From contig NZ_FOKE01000004.1 of assembly GCF_900112065.1 (NCBI RefSeq), positions 1-64,000 on the forward strand: a stretch of DNA of 64,000 nucleotides, in the 5' to 3' direction. This document shows, one piece after another, positions 8,161 through 15,104 of this stretch. Each line of letters opens with the position of its first letter. Within the stretch, counting starts at the first letter, position 1. Source of the stretch: Cohnella sp. OV330 (lineage in GTDB: Bacteria; Bacillota; Bacilli; Paenibacillales; Paenibacillaceae). A program made the position numbers and the translations under genes. The notes below the pieces were generated by a model. The model did not search any database. It saw only the letters and a program-made list of their open reading frames with translations, and had not been told where the DNA came from.

Positions 8161-9740
8161 GATCGTTTCCCCCGATACGGGCTTGGCTGCTGCCCGGCCG
8201 GCTCGCGAACCCGGTCGGCCGATCCCGACGCCTGCGGACGATGCCGCTTCGCCCAAATCGGCAACCGCATGAGCGTGTCCTTCAAGCTCGACGGCTGAAT
8301 CGGTGCGAGCGGCGTCAAGTACGGAACGCCGAATGAACGCAAGGAAGCCACGTGCAGTACGATGCCTAAAAATCCGAGCACGATCCCGTACAATCCGAGC
8401 GTACCGGCCAGGAACAGGATCGGAAATCGCAGCAGCCGTACGCCGCTAGCGAAGCTGTAGCGCGGAATCGTAAACGTGGCGATGCCCGTGATCGACACGA
8501 TGATGACGACCGGCGCGGAGATGATGCCCGCCTGCACGGCCGCCTGGCCGATGACGAGCGCGCCGACGATGCTGATCGCTTGCCCGATCTGCTTCGGCAA
8601 CCGAATCCCGGCTTCCCGCAGCGCCTCGAATACGATTTCCATCAACAACGCCTCGAACAAAGCCGGGAAAGGAACGGACTCTCTGGCGGACGCGATGCTC
8701 AGCACCAGATTCGTCGGGATCATTTCCTGATGGAAGGTCGTAACCGCCACGTACAAGGAAGGCGCGAAAATGGCGATGAAAATGAACAAAAATCGGATCC
8801 AGCGTACGAAGGTGGCAACGGGCCAGCGAATATAATAGTCCTCGCTCGCTTGAAGGCCGGTCCAAAACGTCATAGGGACGATGAGCACGAACGGCGAATT
8901 GTCGACGAGAATGGCGATTTTACCTTCCAAGAGTTCGGCTGCGACGACGTCGGGCCGTTCGGTACTGTGCGTCTGCGGGAACGGGGAGTATGGGAGGTCT
9001 TCGATAAACTCCTCGATGTAACCGGAATCCAGAATGCCGTCGATCTGAATCCGTCCCACTCGCTCGCGCACCTCGCCGATCAGCGATTCCGTCGCGATCC
9101 CCGCGATATAAGCCAGTACGACCTGCGTCCGGGACAGTTCTCCGACCGTGACCGACTCCATTTTGAGCCGCGACGTCTTCAGCCGGCTGCGAAGCAATCC
9201 CATGTTCGTGGAAATGTTTTCGATGAATCCGTCTCTCGGTCCGCGAATGACCGGCTCGGAGGAAGGCTCTTCAAGGCTTCGCTGCTTGATGCCGTCAGCC
9301 TTAACCAATATTGCGACGCTGTCGCCGTCTTGAAGCACGGCCGCTTGACCGTTCAATAACTGACGCACGATCTCATTGACGTCGGACGACAGCCGCGCGG
9401 ACGCCGACGTGATCAGCCGGTCTTTCAGCGCTTCCGCGCCGGACTGCTCCGAGTCGGCTTGCCCCGTCCCGCGCGACATCAGCGGTTTTAGAATATGATC
9501 GTCGATGACTTGTTCGTCCGTCAAACTGGCGATATAGATGACCAGCAGCGATTCCTGTCGTTCAAAGCGAACGCGCCGGAAGACGATATCGGAGCAATCC
9601 TCGAAAACGTGCCGGAACGTCGCTTCGTTCAGCTCAAGCGAAGCGGTTAGCCTCGCTTCCTCATCGCCCGCCGTATCGAGCGACTCCTGCATGGCGGGGT
9701 ACTTCGGATTCTGTCGCATCCATTTCCTCAGTCGTCTCAA
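8157..9740 (-). CDS. Second GerA-family germinant receptor subunit A (intact)
   Basis: A 527-residue GerA-type protein. The N-terminal soluble domain carries GPRDGFIENISTNMGLLRSR and the membrane half contains KQIGQAISIVGALVIGQAAV. The tail SSLKDTLMRLPIWAKRHRP is the intact form of the conserved C-terminus and helped identify the frameshift in the first gerA gene. The start is TTG with GGGAGG about eight bases upstream; an internal ATG eight codons in is an alternative. The stop overlaps gerC (ATGA). A sigma-G-like promoter can be placed 37 bases upstream, consistent with forespore expression. Confidence 0.92.
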   Translation of the reverse strand: MRRLRKWMRQNPKYPAMQESLDTAGDEEARLTASLELNEATFRHVFEDCSDIVFRRVRFERQESLLVIYIASLTDEQVIDDHILKPLMSRGTGQADSEQSGAEALKDRLITSASARLSSDVNEIVRQLLNGQAAVLQDGDSVAILVKADGIKQRSLEEPSSEPVIRGPRDGFIENISTNMGLLRSRLKTSRLKMESVTVGELSRTQVVLAYIAGIATESLIGEVRERVGRIQIDGILDSGYIEEFIEDLPYSPFPQTHSTERPDVVAAELLEGKIAILVDNSPFVLIVPMTFWTGLQASEDYYIRWPVATFVRWIRFLFIFIAIFAPSLYVAVTTFHQEMIPTNLVLSIASARESVPFPALFEALLMEIVFEALREAGIRLPKQIGQAISIVGALVIGQAAVQAGIISAPVVIIVSITGIATFTIPRYSFASGVRLLRFPILFLAGTLGLYGIVLGFLGIVLHVASLRSFGVPYLTPLAPIQPSSLKDTLMRLPIWAKRHRPQASGSADRVREPAGQQPSPYRGKRS

Positions 9741-9776
9741 ATGAGATGCCCTCCCTAAAAGAACCCGCGATGGCTA

Positions 9777-9806
9777 TATTTTCCCAATCGGAGCCTGAAA
9801 ATATGC
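9777..9806 (-). promoter_or_regulatory. Candidate sigma-G promoter of the gerA-gerC-small gene unit
   Basis: On the minus strand GCATA (9802-9806) is followed after exactly 18 bases by GAAAATA (9777-9783). The B. subtilis sigma-G consensus is GHATR-N18-CATNHTA; the -35 fits fully and the -10 fits at five of seven positions. Germinant receptor operons are normally sigma-G dependent, and the expected transcription start leaves room for the GGGAGG site. Confidence 0.35.
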
Positions 9807-9856
9807 GACGCACGCCTGCGAGGCGCGCAATATGCAAAATCCCCTTTCCGCCTACG

Positions 9857-9884
9857 AAAAAAAGCACGCCTTAAAGGCGTGCCT
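9857..9884 (-). terminator. Rho-independent terminator of the ribA-ribD-LLM-AKR unit
   Basis: A perfect 7-bp stem GGCACGCC/GGCGTGC type (9864-9870 with 9876-9882, loop of five) is followed on the minus strand by seven T residues. It lies 20 bases downstream of the aldo/keto reductase stop. Confidence 0.9.
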
Positions 9885-9903
9885 TCTATGCCAGAATCGG
9901 CAG

Positions 9904-10899
9904 CTATCTCGCGATGGCGCCGACGACCGGGTGCGGTACATACGGTTGTTCGAGCGATGCGATCTCTTCCGGCGTCAGCTTGACGGACAGCGCCGGTATC
10001 GCTTCATCGAGCTGGGACATGCTCGTCACGCCGATGATCGGCGACGTGACGGTCTCCTTTTGCAGCATCCAGGCGAGCGCGATCTGTACGCGAGGAACCC
10101 CGCGCCGTGAAGCGATCGCCGCGACCCGGTCCGCGATCGGCCGGTCGGCCGCTTGCATCGCGTCGTACTTCGTCCGCTGGGCTTCGTCGGTTTCGAAGCG
10201 AGCCGTCGTATCGCCCGAATCGCGCAGCAGTCTGCCTGATGCGAGCGGGCTGTACGGGATCACTGCGATTTTTTCTTCCTTGCAAAGCGGGAGCATCTCC
10301 CGTTCCTCTTCCCGGTACTGCAGGTTGTAATGGTTTTGCATAGAAACGAATCGCGTCCATCCGTTCTTCTCCGCCGCATGCAGCGCCTTGAGGAACTGCC
10401 AGGCGAACATCGCGGAGGCGCCTATATATCTTGCTTTGCCTGCCTTAACTACGTCATGCAAGGCCTCCATCGTTTCTTCGATCGGCGTGTCGTAGTCCCA
10501 GCGGTGAATCTGATATAGATCCACATAGTCGGTTCCGAGCCGCTTCAGGCTGTTGTCGATCTCGCTTAAGATCGCCTTCCGGGACAGCCCGGCGCCGTTA
10601 GGTCCAGGACGCATGCGAAAGTGCACCTTCGTCGCGATGACCACTTCATCCCGGTTCGCATAATCCTTCAATGCCCGACCGACGACCTCCTCGCTCGCGC
10701 CCGTCGAATAAATATTGGCCGTATCGAAAAAGTTGATGCCCAGATCAAGCGCCTTTTTGATGATCGGACGGCTGTTCTCCTCGTCGAGAATCCACGGATG
10801 CGTCCAACGGCTCGCGTCTCCGAAGCTCATGCAGCCCAGGCAAAGCCTGGATACGTCCAGCCCGGTATTCCCCAGTTTCACGTACTCCAATTCGATCAT
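9904..10899 (-). CDS. Aldo/keto reductase (YajO-like)
   Basis: A 331-residue NADPH-dependent aldo/keto reductase with a TIM-barrel fold. Visible landmarks are LGNTGLDVSRLCLGCMSFG at the start, the catalytic Asp and Tyr in NFFDTANIYS, Lys in VIATKVHF, His in DLYQIHRWD, and the cofactor-binding SPIIGVTSMSQLDEA near the end. The GPNGAGLSRKAI stretch is typical of the E. coli YajO group. The ATG at 10899 follows GGAGGAAGG; an upstream in-frame start would add ten residues. It is the last gene of a four-gene unit with ribA, ribD and a flavin-dependent oxidoreductase, followed by a clear terminator. The substrate is unknown; carbonyl or redox detoxification is a reasonable guess. Confidence 0.9.
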   Translation of the reverse strand: MIELEYVKLGNTGLDVSRLCLGCMSFGDASRWTHPWILDEENSRPIIKKALDLGINFFDTANIYSTGASEEVVGRALKDYANRDEVVIATKVHFRMRPGPNGAGLSRKAILSEIDNSLKRLGTDYVDLYQIHRWDYDTPIEETMEALHDVVKAGKARYIGASAMFAWQFLKALHAAEKNGWTRFVSMQNHYNLQYREEEREMLPLCKEEKIAVIPYSPLASGRLLRDSGDTTARFETDEAQRTKYDAMQAADRPIADRVAAIASRRGVPRVQIALAWMLQKETVTSPIIGVTSMSQLDEAIPALSVKLTPEEIASLEQPYVPHPVVGAIAR

Positions 10900-10953
10900 C
10901 CTTCCTCCATCGGGTTGTCCCTGCCACAATCTATAATAGCTCAGATGGAGGAT

Positions 10954-12045
10954 TCATCCTAATGGCAATGCGCTTAGCGCTTGGCTCGTCGCTCTTCGCA
11001 CGGCGGGCGCGATCTCTGTCGCGAGAAGTTCGATGCTCTCCGCCACTTGATGGAAGGGTTGTCCGCCGATATCGAGTTGAGCCAAAAATCGCCTGTGACC
11101 GAACAGCTCGTATTGACGCAGGATTTTCTCCACGATCTGCGCCGGGCTGCCTACGAACAATGCCGTCTCGGGACCGGCCATCCGTTCAAAATCGGACCGG
11201 TCCATCCGGAATGTCATCCCGCGCTGACGGTTCACGTACGACCAGTAGTTCGAATAATAAGGAAAAAACGCTTCTTTGGCCTGCTGCGTGGTTTTTGCGA
11301 AAAAGCCGTGTCCCGTGATGCCGATCTTTAACCGCTCCGCATCGTGTCCCGCCAGCTTGCCGGCTTCCCGGTACGCTTCCGCCAGCGGCAGAAATCTCGC
11401 AGGATCGCCGCCAAGCATCGCGATCGCCATGCCGACGCCGTGTCTGCCGGCTCTGGCCGCGCTTTCTACCGTTCCGCCTACGCCTACCCAGATCGGCAGC
11501 TTCTGCTTAAGAGGACGGGGTGCGATCTCCGCATTGGTAAAAGAAGCGCGAAACCGTCCTTCCCACGTAGCCTTTTCCGATTCGTTCAGCTTCAGGAAAA
11601 GCTGCAGATGCTCTTCGAACAACGCATCATAGTCCTTGGTGTCGTAGCCAAAAAGAGGAAATGACTCTACGAAAGCGCCTCGGCCGGCGATAATCTCCGC
11701 GCGCCCGTCCGAGATTAAATCCAATGTCGCGAAATCCTCGAATAGACGTACGGGATCCATGGTACTCAGGACGGTTGTCGTGCTCGTTAATTTGATCCGA
11801 CTCGTGCGCTGGGCGATAGCGGCCAGCACGACTGCCGGCGATGACGCGGCGTAATCCAAACGATGATGCTCCCCGACCCCGAACAGGTCTAAACCCGCTT
11901 CGTCGGCGAGCTTCGCGGCTTCGATAATCTCTTTGATTCTTTGCCTGGCGCTAATGGTTTGATTCGTGTAGGGATCCGGAACGATATCCCCAAGCGTATA
12001 AAGTCCGATCTCGATTCCCGCGTCCGCGAGCAGTTCCTCTCCCAT
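10954..12045 (-). CDS. LLM-class flavin-dependent oxidoreductase (luciferase-like monooxygenase)
   Basis: A 363-residue member of the bacterial luciferase-like family, which uses reduced FMN (or F420) to oxygenate or reduce varied substrates. Motifs are GLYTLGDIVPDP near residue 13, LFGVGEHHRLDYAASSPAV (residues about 54-72), the RAEIIAGRGAF loop and PIWVGVGGTVESAARAG. The ATG at 12045 follows GGGGGA. It sits 17 bases after ribD in the same direction, so a flavin-using enzyme is co-transcribed with two flavin-precursor enzymes. The substrate cannot be read from sequence. Confidence 0.9.
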   Translation of the reverse strand: MGEELLADAGIEIGLYTLGDIVPDPYTNQTISARQRIKEIIEAAKLADEAGLDLFGVGEHHRLDYAASSPAVVLAAIAQRTSRIKLTSTTTVLSTMDPVRLFEDFATLDLISDGRAEIIAGRGAFVESFPLFGYDTKDYDALFEEHLQLFLKLNESEKATWEGRFRASFTNAEIAPRPLKQKLPIWVGVGGTVESAARAGRHGVGMAIAMLGGDPARFLPLAEAYREAGKLAGHDAERLKIGITGHGFFAKTTQQAKEAFFPYYSNYWSYVNRQRGMTFRMDRSDFERMAGPETALFVGSPAQIVEKILRQYELFGHRRFLAQLDIGGQPFHQVAESIELLATEIAPAVRRATSQALSALPLG

Positions 12046-12062
12046 CTCTATGTCCCCCTGGC

Positions 12063-13160
12063 TTACCTATTTCTATATACGGGATAACCGGTAAACTTAA
12101 AATCTCTCCCCACCGTCTCAATGCTCAGATCGCTTACGTCTACGGCGTCGTTCATTTTTTCCATGCCCGTCCCTTCTAAAAAAGAAGGCGCATCGCGGCC
12201 GCCGATCAATTTGGGAGCCATATAAATCACGAGCTTGTCGACGAGCCGGCGTTCGAAGAAGGAAGCGTTAATCTCGCTGCCGCCTTCGATCAACAGCGAA
12301 GAAATCATCTGTTCGCCTAAGACGCGAACAACCTCAGCCGGATCGACCCTGCCGCTCCGCCCGGTTACAAAGACAGTGACGCCTGCCGATTCCAATGCCT
12401 CTTTCTTGTCGCGATCGTAGGACGGCGTCGTAAAAACCCAGGTCGGCGCTTCCCCGTCCGTTACGACCTTCGCATCCAAGGGCAGGCGCAAGGTGGAATC
12501 CAGGACGATCCGAACCGGATTTCTCCCGTTCGGCAATCTCGTCGTCAACTGAGCGTCGTCCTTGACGATCGTGGTGACGCCGACGAGTATCGCGACGTTC
12601 TGGTTGCGGAGCAGATGAACGTCCTCGCGCGCGGCATCCGAGGTGATCCATTTGCTGTCGGAGGCGTAGCTCGCGGTCTTCCCGTCCATCGTCACCGCAG
12701 ACTTCAGGGTTACGAATGGAATCCGGTGGACGATGAATTTATTGAACACTTCATTCATTTTCCGGGATTCATCCTCTAAGACGCCGACGATGACCTCGAT
12801 ACCCGCTTCTCGCAAAATGGAGACGCCTCTTCCCGACACCAACGGGTTCGGATCCAGCGCAGCGATGACCACGCGCCGAATGCCCGCTTCTACGATCGCC
12901 ACCGCGCAAGGCCCCGTCCTGCCGTGATGCGAACAGGGCTCAAGCGTGACATAGATGGTGGCGCCCCGCGTATGCTCGCCAGCCATGCGTATCGCATGAA
13001 TCTCCGCATGGGGCTCGCCGGCCTTCATATGGACCCCGACGCCGACGATTCGGTTGTCGTTCACGATAACCGATCCGACCAGCGGATTCGGGTCCGTCTG
13101 GCCCTTCATGGCCATCGCGTTGTGCAAAGCGAGCCTCATGTAAAATTCGTGGTTAGTCAT
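12063..13160 (-). CDS. ribD: Bifunctional pyrimidine deaminase/reductase RibD
   Basis: A 365-residue bifunctional enzyme that deaminates the pyrimidine ring and reduces the ribose of the GTP cyclohydrolase II product, steps two and three of riboflavin synthesis. The deaminase zinc site is intact: His51-Ala-Glu53 and PCSHHGRTGPC with Cys76 and Cys85. The reductase half has DGKTASYASDSKWITS and LLIEGGSEINASF. The chosen ATG at 13160 overlaps the ribA stop by eight bases and has GAAGG upstream; a start seven codons earlier lacks a site. Only ribA and ribD are present here: no ribB/ribBA, ribE or ribH follows, so this is either a supplementary copy or part of a side pathway using the same intermediate. 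Confidence 0.92.
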   Translation of the reverse strand: MTNHEFYMRLALHNAMAMKGQTDPNPLVGSVIVNDNRIVGVGVHMKAGEPHAEIHAIRMAGEHTRGATIYVTLEPCSHHGRTGPCAVAIVEAGIRRVVIAALDPNPLVSGRGVSILREAGIEVIVGVLEDESRKMNEVFNKFIVHRIPFVTLKSAVTMDGKTASYASDSKWITSDAAREDVHLLRNQNVAILVGVTTIVKDDAQLTTRLPNGRNPVRIVLDSTLRLPLDAKVVTDGEAPTWVFTTPSYDRDKKEALESAGVTVFVTGRSGRVDPAEVVRVLGEQMISSLLIEGGSEINASFFERRLVDKLVIYMAPKLIGGRDAPSFLEGTGMEKMNDAVDVSDLSIETVGRDFKFTGYPVYRNR

Positions 13161-13914
13161 TGTTGCAGCAGCCTTCGCCATCGTTCAGATGTCCTGCGCG
13201 CTCGATTTTCGTTTTCAAATATTTCTCGTTATACTCGGACACGTCGCCCCACAGCTGAACGCGGTCCTCCACGTCCAGGCCGGCTTGACGCAGCGCTTCT
13301 AACTTCTTCGGATTGTTCGTAATGAGCGTGACGGGCTTCGAACGAAGCGCCTTGAGCACCTTGATCGCATCCCCGTAATCGCGCGAATCGTCCACGAAGC
13401 CGAGCTGGAGATTCGCATCGACCGTGTCGTACCCGTTTTCCTGCAAAATATAGGCCAGCGCTTTGCTGAACAATCCGATCCCGCGGCCTTCATGGTTCGC
13501 CAGGTAAAAGATCGCGCCGCTGCCGTGCTCGGCGACATGCTTCATCGATTGCTTAAGCTGATAGCCGCAATCGCAGCGCTTGCTGCCGAAAATATCGCCG
13601 GTATGGCAAATCGAGTGGAACCGGATGAGCGCATGCTCCGCGTGTTCGAAGTCGCCATGGACGAGCACGCTCGACTGCTGCATCTCGGCCAGGTTGGCGG
13701 ACGACAGCTTCGCGATGATCCGCTCGAAGTCTTCGGTCACTTCGTCGCAGTTCAGCCAGCAGTACCATTTGAACTCGACGGTTTCCCCGAGTAGGTTGAC
13801 CGGGAGTTTAATGGGGCCGACCAAATAAATGGCGCCTTTTTCGGCGTCGATTAATTTCACTTTGCCTTGAAGATGGGCGAGGACTTGAGGATCGAAATGC
13901 TGTGCGACCTGCAT
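13153..13914 (-). CDS. ribA: GTP cyclohydrolase II, stand-alone RibA
   Basis: A 253-residue GTP cyclohydrolase II, which converts GTP to 2,5-diamino-6-ribosylamino-pyrimidinone phosphate. The zinc cysteines are Cys103, Cys114 and Cys116 (HSICHTGDIFGSKRCDCG). Residues equivalent to E. coli Tyr105, Asp126 and Arg128 are present (ALAYILQ and DDSRDY), as is EGRGIGL. The protein is stand-alone, whereas Bacilli usually fuse this domain to DHBP synthase (RibBA). About 50 extra N-terminal residues distinguish it from E. coli RibA. AAAGGAG lies eight bases before the ATG. First gene of the ribA-ribD-LLM-AKR unit, divergent from an HxlR regulator. No FMN riboswitch is visible upstream. Confidence 0.92.
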   Translation of the reverse strand: MQVAQHFDPQVLAHLQGKVKLIDAEKGAIYLVGPIKLPVNLLGETVEFKWYCWLNCDEVTEDFERIIAKLSSANLAEMQQSSVLVHGDFEHAEHALIRFHSICHTGDIFGSKRCDCGYQLKQSMKHVAEHGSGAIFYLANHEGRGIGLFSKALAYILQENGYDTVDANLQLGFVDDSRDYGDAIKVLKALRSKPVTLITNNPKKLEALRQAGLDVEDRVQLWGDVSEYNEKYLKTKIERAGHLNDGEGCCNND

Positions 13915-14108
13915 GCGAATGACTCCTTTATTTGGTTTTCCGGTTAATCCTGCCTTATCTTGCGCAAAAGACCCGTCTTTTAATTGAATGACCGGCAGCG
14001 GACATCTATTTTCTTATTAAAACTGAAAGCTGAGATTGCTCCTAGGCATTGAATAATGCGATCGACTGGGTTTAGAATAATACATATAAACCATTGTTTA
14101 AACTAGGC

Positions 14109-14136
14109 ACTTTTTTTAGGCATAGTCTAAAAAAGT
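14109..14136. promoter_or_regulatory. Candidate HxlR operator (28-bp inverted repeat)
   Basis: ACTTTTTTTAG and CTAAAAAAGT face each other across seven bases in the ribA-hxlR divergent spacer, 31 bases before the hxlR start. TAGGCA is also repeated at 14104-14109 and 14117-14122. HxlR-type regulators are dimers that bind such repeats next to their own gene, so this may control both hxlR and the divergent ribA unit. Confidence 0.45.
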
Positions 14137-14167
14137 AAACCATTTGATTTGACGGGGGTTAAGGCAT

Positions 14168-14602
14168 ATGCCAGCTGAAAATCACGAAGAATTCGATGAA
14201 TTTGTCGGATGCAACTTTACGACTTCCCTTGACATTCTAGTCGGAAAGTGGAAATTCATGATCATATTCCAACTCATGACCAACGAAACCATGAGATACA
14301 ATGAGCTTCTACGAGCGATACCGGGCATTAACAAAAGAATGCTCACCCTGCAGTTAAAGGAATTGGAGTACCATAAAATCATACACCGCAAGGTTTTTAA
14401 CCAGATTCCTCCAAAAGTAGAGTACTCGTTTACGCAACACGGAAAAAGTCTGCTTCCCGTCATTCGAGTGATGAGCGATTGGGGAGAAACGCATGCGCAG
14501 TATTTAGTAAAGGAATATGGCGAAGAAAACGTGGGGACGCTCATGAATCGACTTAAAAACACGCCGGACAACGAAGTGTTCAATAAAGCAACCTCAAATT
14601 AA
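14168..14602 (+). CDS. HxlR-family winged-helix regulator
   Basis: A 144-residue DUF24/HxlR winged-helix protein: a conserved cysteine in VGCNFTTSLDILVGKWK (residues about 13-29), the helix-turn-helix around MRYNELLRAIPGINKRMLT and the wing around YHKIIHRKVFNQIPPKVEYS. HxlR members such as HypR, HxlR and YodB often sense aldehydes, quinones or disulfide stress, in several cases through a cysteine placed like the one seen here. It is divergent from ribA-ribD-LLM-AKR with an inverted repeat between them, so it probably regulates that redox unit. GGGGGTTAAGG precedes the ATG. Confidence 0.9.
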   Translation: MPAENHEEFDEFVGCNFTTSLDILVGKWKFMIIFQLMTNETMRYNELLRAIPGINKRMLTLQLKELEYHKIIHRKVFNQIPPKVEYSFTQHGKSLLPVIRVMSDWGETHAQYLVKEYGEENVGTLMNRLKNTPDNEVFNKATSN

Positions 14603-14614
14603 ACGAACTCAAAT

Positions 14615-14646
14615 AAAGGCATCTCTCTATTAGAGAGATGCCTTTT
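14615..14646. terminator. Bidirectional terminator between hxlR and the VOC gene
   Basis: A perfect 13-bp stem (14615-14627 with 14633-14645, core GGCATCTCTC, loop of five) with A residues on one side and T residues on the other. It serves hxlR on the plus strand and the convergent VOC gene on the minus strand. Confidence 0.85.
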
Positions 14647-14664
14647 GCAAAGCGATATGATGCG

Positions 14665-15033
14665 TTACGATAAATACTCGCAAAACACCAGACGGTTGCC
14701 GAACGGATCCGCGACGGTGCATTCTTCGGAGTTCCAAGGCGTTTTTTGCAAGCCAGGTCTGGCGTAGGCGTACTTTTTGCCGATCAGTTCCTTTTGTAAT
14801 TCCCGCACGCCGTTCATGTTGATTCGGATCGCCGCACCGGGGCAGCAATCTCCGTGATGCTCGCTCAGATGAATCTGAACGCCGTCTTTGGAGATCTGCA
14901 TATAGAGCGGCATATCCGGTTCGAACCGATGCTCCCAATCCAGCGAAAATCCCAGAAAGTCCATATAAAACGTCTTTGCTTTGGCTTCGTCGAAAATGCG
15001 CAGAATCGGTACGATTTGCGAAAGTTGCGCCAT
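14665..15033 (-). CDS. VOC-superfamily protein (glyoxalase/bleomycin-resistance type)
   Basis: A 122-residue vicinal-oxygen-chelate protein made of two beta-alpha-beta-beta-beta modules. It starts MAQLSQIVPILRIFDEAKAK and ends with TVADPFGNRLVFCE, a strong family signature. GGAGG lies eight bases before this ATG; a longer frame upstream has no protein-like sequence. The internal stretch QIHLSEHHGDCCPGAAIRI resembles the bleomycin-resistance subgroup, which binds rather than converts its ligand, but substrate and metal dependence are open. It follows the GH106-like gene in the same direction and is convergent with hxlR. Confidence 0.85.
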   Translation of the reverse strand: MAQLSQIVPILRIFDEAKAKTFYMDFLGFSLDWEHRFEPDMPLYMQISKDGVQIHLSEHHGDCCPGAAIRINMNGVRELQKELIGKKYAYARPGLQKTPWNSEECTVADPFGNRLVFCEYLS

Positions 15034-15104
15034 GGGCCGGCCTCCATTCGATCGATTGGGCTTGCTCTCCTTCGAATGATTCGCTGCCGGCCCCGGTTTA
15101 TCCT

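Noticed and set aside
13915..14167. FMN riboswitch upstream of ribA
   Set aside because: None of the conserved RFN-element blocks could be found in the divergent spacer; only an A/T-rich palindrome is present.
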